In this document: positions 41,243 to 53,640 of the stretch, one piece after another
Numbering within the stretch: the stretch's first letter is position 1
Layout of the letters: every line of letters starts with the position of its first letter
NCBI RefSeq assembly: GCF_000247815.1
Contig: NC_021676.1
Coordinates: forward strand, 5,361,948-5,425,947
From: Ficedula albicollis
Lineage: Eukaryota > Chordata > Aves > Passeriformes > Muscicapidae
Direction: 5' to 3'
Length of the DNA stretch: 64,000 bases
Notes under the pieces: model-generated
Databases searched by the model: none
Told to the model about the DNA's origin: nothing
Seen by the model: the letters and a program-made list of their open reading frames with translations, nothing else
Translations under genes and position numbers: made by a program

Positions 41243-41689
41243 CTGGAGAGCTGGGGATGAAGAATTCCTTGAAGAGGAACCAGAATGTTGTGTGCTCCAA
41301 TTTATCCTTCTCCAAGCCGAATTTTTGGGTTGGCCTTGGCTGCCCTGACATTTCCCTTGGCTGAAAAACCCGGGTGTGTCCAAGCCCAGGTTCCATCCTG
41401 CCCCCTCCTTTCTCCAACAGCTTGATTAGGCTTTTCCCATGTTACTGGGGCTGGTTTTTAATTACATTTTTAATTACATCCTTCCAAGGTCTTATCTCTC
41501 TCCCCATTCATGCAAGGTCCAAGGTACCTGTTGGATTTCTTTGGGAATTAAAGCCCAGGGCTGAGCTCTGAGGCTGCTCCAAGTTTGGGGCTTTCCCTGT
41601 CCCCATCCTCCTGGTACAGATCATTTCACCAGCCAAATATAGCCCAGAAATCCAGGAATATTATCCTAAAAAGAAGTAAAATGGCACTT
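41243..41689. other. intergenic, unassigned
   Basis: No coding region or repeat recognised. Confidence 0.3.
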
Positions 41690-41780
41690 GGGCACGTGAT
41701 CTTGGCTTGGCAGTGCTGGATCATGGTTGGATAAATGAACTTCAGGGTCTTTTCCAACCTAAATCATTCCATGATTCCAG
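41690..41780 (+). mobile_element. short CR1 LINE 3' remnant
   Basis: 'gtgctggatcatggttggat', then 'cttcagggtcttttccaacc', ending 'cattccatgattcc'. Confidence 0.65.
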
Positions 41781-44319
41781 TTCTCCTGGTGGTTATTGTG
41801 CAGCAGATGAAAAATGAGGTTTTTCCTGGGAAGTTCTTGGCCTTGTGTTCCCCAGGATAAAACTGTGGATGAAAACAGAGAGGACAGGTGCAAATAAAAT
41901 AAAATGGGAATAATTAAAATGTTTAACCTGTGGTAAAGTATGTTTGATCATCAAAGATTAATTATGGAGGTTTAATCGACCTGGCATTTCTTCTTCATAG
42001 TTTTTAAGGAAAATCTGATTTCCACATGGACGAATCCACAGCTAACATGGAGCTGTTCAAATGCAAGGCAGGATTTGCATCCTGATGGATTTTTCCTCAG
42101 AAAAGCCTCTGTCAGGGGCTGCAGTTTCATTCCAGCACGAGATGCTGAACATGATCTCAGGGATTCTGTGGAAAATACTGGATGTGTGCTGTGTCCCAGA
42201 TAATTCTCTGGCCATCTTCAAATTCTGAGCAGCAATTTATATCACAAGACACACTAAATAAATACAGGCTCCAATTGTCACCAACAGCAGTTGGACTTGG
42301 GGATCTCTGAGCTCTTTCCCAACGTTGGTTGTTCTATGATTCATTAATTCACATGAATTTGCCTCTCTGTTTAGATATGAACAAATTTCCAAGTGCTAGA
42401 AACCCTAAAAATAGTATTGATGCCAAAAATCCACTTGTTTTTATGCTGTTTATTCCAATCCACTTCTCAAAAGGGAAGGTCAATTTCCACAGGCTGTTTC
42501 TGGCTTTTTAGTTTACTTTCCAAAAGAAGATTAAAGTAAAATTTCTCCACGAGGAATTTTTTGCTTTTGTACTGTTGAGTTTTCGAGGGGGAAAGTTTGT
42601 TTTCTCATCTTCCAGCAACAAAGAAGTCTGGTGGGTTTTGGTATGAAAAAACTCTGTCAAAAAATGATCATCAGAGAGTTAAAATGTTATTTTTGTGGGT
42701 GAGAAAGGCTCCCAGTAGCCCCAGCTGGGAGGGTTAAAGTCACACTCAGCTCCAGCCTGAGGGTCAATAATGCACCTTTAGGTCTGCCCCATTCTGGAAA
42801 AAAATATTAGGATGGAAAGATAAAATGGAGATATTTGGATATAATACAGATTTCCCATTAGTTCTACAAAACCAGGAGAATCCATAGAATTTCCCAGCTC
42901 CTCATAAATGAACCATGAGGAACAGGAAGATGTTTTCAGGCTGTTTTTCCCTGGCAAGGGATGCTGCACATCCCCTGAGTGGTTTCTCAGTGCTGGGACT
43001 TGTGAAACTCTGGGGGCAGAGCTCAAACCCAGCCCTATCTGCCCCCATCTGCTGCAGCCCTCGTGTTCCATGTACAAAACAGGAAGGGGAAGCAGCAATT
43101 GGCTCTATCAGAACAGCATCTCCAGCCAGAGTGGCTCTTTGTTCTCACAGGTTGACACTTTGGGACCGTGAAAAAACCCCAAACAAGGAAATGCAGCTTC
43201 TCAAGTCAGCAGTTCAAAGGTTTTTGTGATGATGGCTCTGACTTTTTTTCTGAGGTGGTTGATGGCATCTGGGATGCTTTTCCTGGCACCCAGCACTGCT
43301 GGACTCGAGGTGCTCAGTGCCTGGTGGAGCCCATCCCATAATGATTCTGGAAATGTATTAATTCAAGCCTTCTCCTTCATAAAACCACAGGTAGAGTGTG
43401 ACCAGCTGATGGCACATGGGTCAGTTCTGGTGCTTTGCTGGGTCCTTCACCAACCAAACCCCAGCAGAAGGATGGCTCAGGGTCCTTGTCTGGAGGTTTG
43501 GCCTCACAAATTTGATTGAAACATCCTTTCCAGAAGTTTCCTTTTGCAGAATAACCTGAAATGTCTGTCCTCTGTCCCAAAGATCCCTCCAAACCCAGTC
43601 AGTTTAGAGAGGAGTGGAACTGCAGCACCAGGAGCTGTGGCAGTGGGCACAGCCCTGTCCCTGTCCCTGTCCCCGCACTGTGGCAGCTCCACTTCCCAGA
43701 AAAGGATTTGGGTTTTTTGAAAGGAAATCCTGTCAGTGAAACAGAAACAATCATTTGTCCCTGATTCATGCCTTTGGTCCTTCCCAGATTTGTCATCCAT
43801 CTCCATCCCCACCTCTCTTTCTGAGGAGAGATCAGTCCCTGTGAGAGAACAGCATCATTCTCCAAATGTTTGGGATAACAAGGGCTGAATGTGGTCCTTG
43901 AGCTCAGTCCTGGGAGTAATTTATTTTAATAATTTATTTTATTCATCCCAACAGAGCAAGTGCTTTATCCCAAAAAATGCGGCCTGCATACCATGCTGAA
44001 GGTGTCCAACTATGTCCCCATCTTCCCTCAGTCCTCTTTCCTCAGCAGCCACTCAAAAAGTTGCCTTTGCAGTAGGATTTGATGGCCTGAGTGACAAGGG
44101 CTGAAGTTTCCTTCACAGGAGGCTCTGGTTTCACAGAAAAGACAGGAAATGGGGAGCTTTGTTGGCCTCATGGCTTGGGATGGAGCAGCTTCTTGGAGCT
44201 GCCAGTGCAGGTCACTCATGAATATCAACCCCTAAAAACCAAGGGGAGATGTTGGAAGTGTTGGAAGTGTGACAACAACTCGATTCCCTCTGTTGGAGCT
44301 GGGTGCTGATAACACCAAG
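41781..44319. other. intergenic with a tiny CR1 tail
   Basis: No coding region is supported. A CR1 3' tail remains at about 42293-42345 ('ttggacttggggatctctga' ... 'gttctatgattc'). The rest is AT-rich and unassigned. A short 'ctgtccctgtccctgtcccc' run lies near 43655. Confidence 0.4.
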
Positions 44320-44420
44320 TGGTGGCTTTGATCCCTGGATAAACCATTCCCTTAAAAGCTGGACTTGATGTTCCTTGTGAGTCCCTTACAGCCCAGAATA
44401 TTCTGTGATTCTGTGAATTC
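44320..44420 (+). mobile_element. short CR1 LINE 3' remnant
   Basis: 'gctggacttgatgttccttg', then 'cagcccagaatattctgtga' and 'ttctgtga', the CR1 terminal repeat. Confidence 0.6.
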
Positions 44421-46696
44421 CCTGTGCTGAGTCCAGGGAACAAAGTTCAGGTGAGATTAAGGGATGATCCCCTGGAGAAGCAGCTCCCACTGGGGCAAAG
44501 CTGATACAGCAAAGGGATTCCACATCCTTGGCAAGCAGCAGAAATGACTTCTCCAAATAAGAGGAAGCAGAGGAGGAGGGAGCAGAAGCCATCCCACAGC
44601 ACTGCTGACAGTGCCCTTCCCCCATGTGGTTTTGTGTCACCCAAACACCGACCCAGCCAGCCCGGGGCTGACCCTGCTGGGGCTGGCCCTGACCCAGCAC
44701 TTCCCGGAGACAACCCACCTGTTTCAGGGTGACTCTGGGCTGTTGGCCTTCAGGGCACACAATTTACTGCATTGAGAGGCTCTTCATCTCCTCTCACACC
44801 GAGGGGACACCTCCAAACCTCCCCTTTCCCTCCAATTTCCCACCCCAGTGCAGGGGAAGCTCATCCCTGCCAGATGCAGGGGCACTGCTCCAGTGCACTC
44901 CCCTCCCTAACCCCTACCAAGAGCTCTCCATCCTCCTTCCCTCTCTTTTTTTTCCCCTTCTGCTTTCCTCCTGTGCTTTACTTCACTTCCAAGAGCTCTC
45001 CATCCTCCTTTCCTCTCTTTTTTTTTTCCCTTCTGCTTTCCTCCTGTGCTTTACTTCACTTCCAGGAGGGACGTTCCTGGGATAATGGCTGAAGTCACAC
45101 ACATTCCAGGTGTGGCTGGCTGAGCATTCCCAGGTCTCCATGCCTGATTTCAGGCATCACCACCACCACAGTCCTGATTTCCTGGAGAAATCCTGCAGCT
45201 GACATTGCCCCTGGGAGTTCCCTTCCAGTGCCACACAGCCCAGCCCACTCCAAATATCTTGGGGCAAGTCTGAAGCTGGGACACCATCCTTATCCCACCA
45301 GATTCTAAGAGAAAGGACTTATTTTGGGGAGTCACAGGAAAGGAAAGAGAATGCAACACTGTTAAGATGTTTGTTTCCTCACCAAACTCCACCTCTCTGC
45401 TCTCCCCTTCTTGAACAGCCAGAGTAAAAGAAGTTGCCAATGCGGGAGGGATTTTTCATTCACTCTGGGAAGTATTTAGGCTTTTAGGAAGTTGTCTGGA
45501 AACCCTGCAGTAAAGAGATAAGCAGTGTGCTGGACCAGGGGCACTCAGGATACTTGGGAAGGGCTCAAGTAGTTGGAATCCGGTGCCATTGGAAACTCCT
45601 TGGAATGTGGCTGGAGTTGCAGGAATTTGGGGCAGAAGGCAATGGAGGGTCAGTCAATGCTTAGTGACAACCCTAAAGCATGGCCAGGCTTTTCCCAGAT
45701 TTGGATGGCCCCAGATAGATTTCCAAAGCCTCATTTGTGCCTTTATTCCTTATCCCATTGTCTGTGAAAAGGGAATCAGAGGAGTTACAGCCCCAGCATC
45801 AAATTGCTCTTATCAGACCTGATGAGGATTGCTTTATTGGGATCTTCTTCGCCTTCATTCCTCTGGGAATTAATCCAAGACTCTTTTTAGGAGTCCTCCC
45901 CTCCACTTGCTCTCCTCTGGATCTCCTCACATGTTGCTGTATCAGGGAGGCACCGAAGTCCTGCCCACCCCAAATTCCACGTGTCATCTTTGCCACATCA
46001 TGTCAGAGCTGCAGTTCTGAGCTCCTCCTGGATTCAGTGTGGAAATCCTCCCCACCAAAACTCTGGCTGCAATTCCAGCACATCTGGAGCAGCAGCAGCC
46101 TCCTCGATCCCACACCAACCTCAGTCTGACTTTGCAACTAGAAATCTTCCTGTTTTGAAAGTGAAAGACAGAAAAGAAAAAGGAACAGAAAAAATTAAAT
46201 ATATGGAGAAAATAAAAAGAGAAGGAGAAGGAATTACTGAGTAGCAAAAAGCAGAAGGAATGGCCAGGAAAAGTAGCAAAAAAAGCAGAAGAATGTCTGA
46301 ATGGAGTAACAGCAGAATGTGCACCACAATTAAAACAAACTCCAGAGGCAGCTCCCAGCACAGGAGATTGAAGGCAGCACAAGGAATTGTCCAGTCTTGA
46401 AAGATTTCAGGTGGGACAAAGCCCTGAGCAGCCTGGCATGGCCTGGATGGAGCAGGAGTTGCACTGGAGATCTCCTGAATTATCCCATGATCCATGATCC
46501 TTCAAAGAGAAACTGCACATCCACAGCACCGTGACTTTGGAAACTCCAAGAGGAGACATAAAAATGGAGCTGGGGCAGGAGAAATGGCTGGGAATTGTCC
46601 CAGGGAGTCACACAAGGGCAGCACTGTGGGAGAGCTGTGCTGCTGAGGGGTCACTGCTGCCAGCACTTGGAGCAGAGCTGGGCAGGCTGAGCCTGG
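44421..46696. other. intergenic with a 72-bp tandem duplication
   Basis: No coding region is supported. 44917-44988 and 44989-45060 are near-identical copies starting 'ccaagagctctccatcctcc'. 46130-46340 is purine-rich (A and G). Nothing else is recognised. Confidence 0.45.
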
Positions 46697-47012
46697 GGAT
46701 GTCCATGAGGACAGGGAGATGCCCAGGAGGACAGGGAGGTGTTCATGAGGATAAGGAGGTGCCCATGAGGACAGGGAGGTGTCCATGAGCACACGGAGGT
46801 GCCCATGAGGATAATGAGGTGCCCACGAGGACAGGGAGGTGCCCACGAGGACAGGGAGGTGTCCATGAGGACAGGGGCATGTCCATGAGGACAGGGAGGT
46901 GTCCGTGAGGACAGGGACATGCCCATGAGGACAGGGAGGTGTCTGTGAGGACAGGGACATGCCCATGAGGACAGAGAGGTGTCCATGAGGACAGGGACAT
47001 GCCCATGAGGAC
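46697..47012. repeat. 21-bp minisatellite, ~15 units
   Basis: Head-to-tail units of the type 'gtgcccatgaggacagggag' with variants (gtgtccatgagg, gtgtccgtgagg, gacatgcccatg). A 21-bp period keeps the frame open on the minus strand and produces a spurious repetitive 'SLSSWTCPCPHGHLPV'-like frame. Confidence 0.95.
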
Positions 47013-47044
47013 TCACCACACAGTGAGTTCAGCAGGGCTAGCTT

Positions 47045-47185
47045 TAATCATGGAATGATTTGGGTTGGAAAGAGCCTCAAAGCCCATCCAGTCCCAGCCC
47101 TGTCCTGGGCAGGGACACCTTCCACTGGGCCAGGTTGCTCCAAGCCCCTTCCAACCCAGCCTTGGACACTTCCAGATGCTCCAGT
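47045..47185 (-). mobile_element. CR1 LINE 3'-end fragment, reverse orientation
   Basis: 'atcatggaatgatttgggtt', 'gagcctcaaagcccatccag', 'cagggacaccttccactggg' and 'ttggacacttccagatgctc' in order. Confidence 0.9.
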
Positions 47186-48500
<1,315 letters not shown>

Positions 48501-48687
48501 GTGTTTGTGCTTGGAAGGAACCACAGCAGCGACTTTGTGCTTTTGGGATGTGTGATTAAATTTAGTGTGATCTGCTGGTGGTCAGAGATGCTCCTAGAGC
48601 TGGAGCCCCTCTGCTCTGGAGCCGGGCGGGGAGAGCTGGGGGTGTTCATTTGGAGAAGAGGATGATCCAGGGAAAACTTAGAGCCCC

Positions 48688-48975
48688 TTCCAGTGCCTAA
48701 AGGGGCTCCAGGAGAGCTGGAGAGGGATTTGGGACAAGGGATGGAGGGACGGGACACAGGGAATGGCTTCAAACTGCCAGGAAAAGGTGGGATATTGGAA
48801 AAAAATTCTTTCCTGTGAGAACCTGGCACAGCCTGCCCAGAGAAGCTGTGCTGCCCCATCCCTGGAAGTGCCCAAGGGACCCGGGATAGTGGAAGGTGTC
48901 CCTGTCCATGGCAGGCAGGGATGGGATGAGCTTTAATGCACTTTCCAACACAAACCAGTCTGTGATTCTATGGCG
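48688..48975 (+). mobile_element. CR1 LINE fragment in the probable CYSLTR1 intron
   Basis: 'ggggctccaggagagctgga', 'gaatggcttcaaactgccag', 'ctggcacagcctgcccagag' and 'ggtgtccctgtccatggcag', ending 'ctgtgattctatgg'. Confidence 0.9.
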
Positions 48976-50129
48976 AACTATCAATTTATCTGTGCTGCAT
49001 CAGACTGGGAGAATAGCAGTGGTTTAGGGTTTTGCTCCCTTTGGGAACCTTTTCTCATCCACTGCTGTTCTCTTTCGCTTGTGCACATTCCCAGCAAGCT
49101 GAATTTACCAGCACAAAAATAAATGGTTCAGTGAACCGTGACCGTACAAATAAAAAAGAGCCTTTCCACAGAATGAAAGAAGAGATGCTTGTCTTCAATG
49201 CATGATGCAAATGCAAAGCCTCAGCTGGGAAATGCTATTTTGTGAGATTCCTGTTGATTTTTACAGATGCATTTCTGGGTGTGATGTTCTCTCACGCTTA
49301 AGCAATTGGATTGTGAGCATCAGTTTCCCTTTGGTTGCAAAACTCAAATTATGTTTAGAAATACAGTATGAAACAAGTCTTGCTTGTCTTTTGGACAAAT
49401 ACCTCGAGTGGTTGTTTAAATTGTGGGTTGGTTTGCTGGAGTTAAGGCCATAATGTAATAAAAGCATAAAAGATCGTTGGCACGTGGACTAGTGGCTTTG
49501 TTCAGGATTTCTAACGAACACCACCCCTCTACCCTCGGGTGGTGACAGTCCCTCGCTGACAACTGCTCGGCTTTAGCTCATTTGTGCATTGCAGATAATC
49601 AAAGGACTCATTAAAAAGTGCAAACACCAAAATAGCTGAAATTTAGCTGACACCTGGGGGGCTTGAGCATCCCAGGACCGTTCTGTATTCTGACTTCAGT
49701 CAGTCCTGGGGACATACAGAGAACCTAACACTGCCAAGTTACTCTTGTGGGTGAAAATAAATCTAACAGAAATTCTGAGCACATTCATGGTGCAGTTGTG
49801 GGTTCCCATGGCTGAACTTGACCCAGCTTCTGCTTCTGTTGTTGTTGTGGTGTCCTGTTATTTCAGCTGGCTCTAGTCCTGCAGTTCTGATTTCGCAGCT
49901 TTTCATGGGCTCAGGCTGCAAGGGAGGTTCTGTGTTTGAACCATTAGAAACTGAAAATCAGCTTAAAAAACAGAGGAGAATCAGGGCTGAACAATTATTA
50001 GGGTCCACTCCTCCTATTTTAAGTTCCATAGTGCTGTTGTCACCTTCATTATCCCTCTCTGTGGTTTTGCTGAGTAGCTGCCTCAGTTTGTGAGGAGTTA
50101 AGAGATTTTTTTTGGCAATTTAATGTCTG
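48976..50129. other. intron sequence (inferred), no other feature
   Basis: AT-rich sequence with no supported coding frame. It lies between the CpG-rich leader and the CYSLTR1 coding exon. Confidence 0.4.
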
Positions 50130-50385
50130 GATGACTTGACCCCAAGTTGCCCCAGGAGAAGTTTAGGTTGAATATTAGGAAAAATTCCTTCACCAAAAGG
50201 CTCATCAAACCCTGAACAGGCTTGCTGGGGAGGTGCTGGAGCCATCAAATCTTTAAAACAGTAGGGACGTGGCACTTGAGGACGTGGATTAGTGGTGGTG
50301 GTGGCGGTGGTGCTTGATGGTTGGACTTGATGATCTCAAGAGTCTTTTCCAACCTTAAGGATTCCATAGTCCTGTGATGTGATTC
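50130..50385 (+). mobile_element. CR1 LINE fragment just upstream of the coding exon
   Basis: 'ttaggttgaatattaggaaa', 'gcttgctggggaggtgctgg' and 'gttggacttgatgatctcaa', ending 'aggattccatagtcctgtga'. A GGT-triplet expansion (about 50289-50312) lies inside it. Confidence 0.85.
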
Positions 50386-50520
50386 CATGGCTCTGCCACA
50401 TTTTGTCACTCATAACCAGCTGTCGGTACCTGGTGAAGAAAGGTGGGTGTAGTGGGGACGGGTCAGATCCACACCTGAGAGAGATGACAGGTTTTCCCTC
50501 TTATTCCATCACAGATATTT

Positions 50521-50562
50521 CTTTTCCTGTGCTCCTTTACCTCACCTGCTTTCCCCCCCTAG
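50521..50562 (+). promoter_or_regulatory. CYSLTR1: splice acceptor of the CYSLTR1 coding exon
   Basis: A long pyrimidine tract ending 'gctttccccccctag' places the AG at 50561-50562, so the exon starts at 50563 and leaves 42 nt of 5' UTR before the ATG. Confidence 0.75.
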
Positions 50563-50604
50563 GCCTGACACCACCCCGGGGGGTTGGTGCCTCAGCAGGG
50601 CACC

Positions 50605-51645
50605 ATGACAGCGCTGTCCCCCAACCTCTCGTGCCACCACCACTCCATCGACGACTTCCGCAACAGCGTCTACTCCACGCTCTACTCCATGATCAGCATC
50701 ACGGGCTTCGTGGGGAACGGCGTGGTGCTCTACGTGCTGATCCGCACCTACCGCCAGAAAACGGCCTTCCAGGTCTACATGCTCAACTTGGCCCTGTCCG
50801 ACTTCCTGTGCGTGCTCACGCTGCCCCTGCGCGTCATCTACTACGTGCACAAGGGCCACTGGTTCTTCAGCGACTTCCTGTGCCGCCTCTCGTCCTACGC
50901 GCTCTACGTCAACCTCTACTGCAGCATCTTCTTCATGACGGCCATGAGCTTCTTCCGCTGCATCGCCATCGTCTTCCCGGTGCGCAACATCGGCCTGGTG
51001 TCGGAGAAGAAGGCCAAGTTCGTGTGTGTCGGCATCTGGGTGTTCGTCACGCTGACGAGCGCGCCCTTCCTGCGCAACGGCACCTACGAGCACGGCAACA
51101 AGACCAAGTGCTTCGAGCCGCCCGAGAACTCCCAGAAGAAAAACCTGGTGGTGATCCTGGATTTCATCGCCCTCTTCGTGGGCTTCATCCTCCCCTTCGT
51201 CGTCATCACCATCTGCTACACCATGATCATCCGCACGCTGCTGCGCAACTCGCTGCGCAAGAACGAGGCCAACCGCCGCAAGGCCGTGTGGATGATCGTC
51301 ATCGTCACCGCCACCTTCCTGGTCAGCTTCACGCCCTACCACGTGCTGCGCACCGTGCACCTGCACGCGCTGCGCCGCCAGGGCCCCGCCTGCGGCCACG
51401 CCGTCTTCCTGCAGAAAGCCGTCATCGTCCCCCTGCCCCTGGCGGCCGCCAACTGCTGCTTCGACCCCCTCCTCTACTTCTTCTCCGGGGGGAACTTCCG
51501 GCAGCGGCTCACCACGCTGAGGAAGGTGTCCTCCTCCAGCTTGTCGCAAGCCTTCAGGAAAAAGGTCTCCGTGAAGGACAAGGAGGAGGAGCCCTTTGGA
51601 GAAAGCCAGAGGGAGAATGGAAAGGCAGCTGTGGCTCCTTTGTAA
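50605..51645 (+). CDS. CYSLTR1: cysteinyl leukotriene receptor 1
   Basis: A single-exon 346-residue class A GPCR for cysteinyl leukotrienes (LTD4, LTC4), a plasma-membrane receptor that couples mainly to Gq in mammals and drives smooth-muscle contraction and inflammatory-cell responses. Seven hydrophobic segments are present. The N-terminus has a sequon at Asn7 and the family-typical IDDFRN..YSTLYSM start. Asp66 is the TM2 sodium-site residue. Cys93 pairs with Cys169. FRC (117-119) replaces DRY, as in mammalian CYSLTR1. ECL2 has sequons at Asn158 and Asn165, TM6 has SFTPYH (241-246), and TM7 has DPLLY (287-291) in place of NPxxY. Length is close to the human protein (337). I chose ATG 50605: its context, caccATGa, is good and the next ATG lies inside TM1. 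The coding exon is very GC- and CpG-rich compared with its flanks. In human the gene lies on Xq21, a region matching chicken chromosome 4. Confidence 0.96.
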   Translation: MTALSPNLSCHHHSIDDFRNSVYSTLYSMISITGFVGNGVVLYVLIRTYRQKTAFQVYMLNLALSDFLCVLTLPLRVIYYVHKGHWFFSDFLCRLSSYALYVNLYCSIFFMTAMSFFRCIAIVFPVRNIGLVSEKKAKFVCVGIWVFVTLTSAPFLRNGTYEHGNKTKCFEPPENSQKKNLVVILDFIALFVGFILPFVVITICYTMIIRTLLRNSLRKNEANRRKAVWMIVIVTATFLVSFTPYHVLRTVHLHALRRQGPACGHAVFLQKAVIVPLPLAAANCCFDPLLYFFSGGNFRQRLTTLRKVSSSSLSQAFRKKVSVKDKEEEPFGESQRENGKAAVAPL

Positions 51646-53640
51646 GGAGGTTCAGCTTTCCCATCAGAGCTCTGCAGGAGGATGGAGATCTCCATCCAGA
51701 GGATGGGATGGAGGCTTTCAAGCCTTTGTTGCAGTTAAATAACTGTGGACAGTCCCTGGTTTGTGGTGCTTGGTGGCAGAGCTGGGGCAGCCCCCAGAGC
51801 CGCGTGGGACAGAGCAGCCACCACCAGCAAACCGTGGAGCTGCTGCTGAACTCCCAAACCCCTTCCCAAGCTATATTTGGGCATTTGCTTCATTTCACAA
51901 CTTTCCAAGAGCGTTAATTCCCCAAGCCAGTGGGAAATGTAAACAAAGCTTGCAGCGTGTGGGGAGCTCCTGACAAACGGCGAGGGCAAAGTTTTCACTG
52001 GATCTTCAAACAGCCGCCAAGTTATTTACACAGCGAGGCCAGGATAATTCCTGCCCTGCTCCCAGCTGCCGCTGGATTTCGGTTTTTATGCTCATTATAT
52101 TTTAGGCTCCCAGGGCTGTGCATGGGCTGCAAATCAGGATGGGCCCCTCTCTCACCCCCAGCAAGCAGCTTGAGAGGTTTTGGTGGGCAGCAGATTTGCC
52201 GGTGTTTTCCCAGTTTCTAGAAAAATCCACGGGATCAGTTGTAAAATTGCGGTCTCCTACTGTGCAGGATAACTTAGGAATAAAGATAAGAGGGAACTTA
52301 TTTCAATAGGACTGGTCCTGAAATGATGGCTGCAGGACTCAGAATATCATTCCAGTTTTTGGGGAAGTTCTAGGTAAAAGTGCAGCTCTGCATGCTTGGA
52401 GTCAGATTTACCTTTCTCAACTATTGGCCAAGGGTGTTCAATTAATAATAAATATAAATAAAGCTCTCCAGGATGTTTGATCCTGTTCCAGAGTGTTCAC
52501 CCCACCCACACCTGGCAGCAAAGAGGCAACACGGGCCCTTGGAAAGATCTTTAGGAAGAGCTGGAGATTCAAAATCTGAGTCTGGATGAGATGTGTTGCT
52601 GAAAAAAATGTTTCTTCTGTAAAGAAAAACTTCAGCCTCTCGGATGGAGGGAAACATTCCTGTACTTTTCCAGGGGATCTGCAGGAAGGTAGCTCCAGCT
52701 CTGCTGGAGCACAGCCTGGCCGGAAATGTGCAACACATCCCAACAGAAATAGAAATTCTTGTAGGATTAAACCTCTCAGTTGGAGAAGGAGTTGATAAAT
52801 GAACAGCAAGTGTGTTTGGATATGGTATTTATGAAATTACTCGATGTTATCTTGAATAAAGAAAACAGTTTTAATAGTGAAGAATAACAGTCAGCAAAAG
52901 GAGTTTGGCTTGGACAGGCATCTGCTGGAGAAATTATCTGTACAGAGTGTGAATTCTCTTTTTGCGCCACAGCCCTGGCTCAGCAAAAAGCACTTAAAAA
53001 ACCAAATTCACCTGCAGGACAAATGATGGATGTGATTCCAAGGAGATCTGAAATTGTTTTGTTAAATTTGGAGGATAAAGTGGTAGAGGGCTGAAAGCTG
53101 CTGCTGCAGAGGAGAGTTAGAGACCCCACAAACCCCCAGGGCAGTGGCAAGAGTTCAAAGCCAGAACTGCAAATTGTTCAGGGAAAAAATACAGTTGAAT
53201 TGGCTAAAACTCATTTTCAAGGGTCAGCACTGAGTATTCCACTTGTGTCTCCAGGCTTTAAAGACGTGAAACTGTAAATAAAAATCCTCATGGATTTTTA
53301 TTCAGATGATGCAAGAATAACATGCCCATTCCCAAAGTTTAAAAGATTGTACAGTAAAGCTAAGTGTGTGTATATATGTGTGTGTATATATTGCAAAGCA
53401 TTTTTAATGTACCAGAGGTATTTTTAATGTTTTGCCTTTTTTATTTGAGTGGGACAATGTTAATGGCAAAGGAAACGGCAGCTTTTTTTTTTTCTTTCCT
53501 TGTGCAATAGGAAAGCCTGTTTTAAAAAACATTACTGAAAACAAAATGAAAAAATTGCAAGTGTGACATTTTAATGTTTGAGTCTCTGTTACAGCTTCTT
53601 CTTCCCTACAATAAAACTATACTTGCACACAGCACCGAAG
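51646..53640 (+). other. CYSLTR1: CYSLTR1 3' UTR (inferred) with several polyadenylation signals
   Basis: After the stop the sequence becomes AT-rich without repeats that I recognise. AATAAA occurs at 52279, 52447, 52457, 52855, 53610 and 53679 (the last just past this span). The signal at 53610 is followed about 30 nt later by a GT-rich stretch ('gtgtaatatttgttt'), the expected layout for a cleavage site near 53635. A short (GT)n(TA)n tract lies at 53363-53391. Use of a proximal site would give a much shorter UTR. Sequence alone cannot choose between them. Confidence 0.5.

Noticed and set aside
46502..47019. Repetitive Trp/Cys/Pro/His frames on the minus strand
   Set aside because: Products of the 21-bp minisatellite with no start context or conserved domain.
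50379..51917. 512-codon alternative forward frame and 335-codon antisense frame over CYSLTR1
   Set aside because: They overlap a clear receptor frame, have Arg-, His- and Ala-rich low-complexity content, and are explained by extreme GC3 bias.
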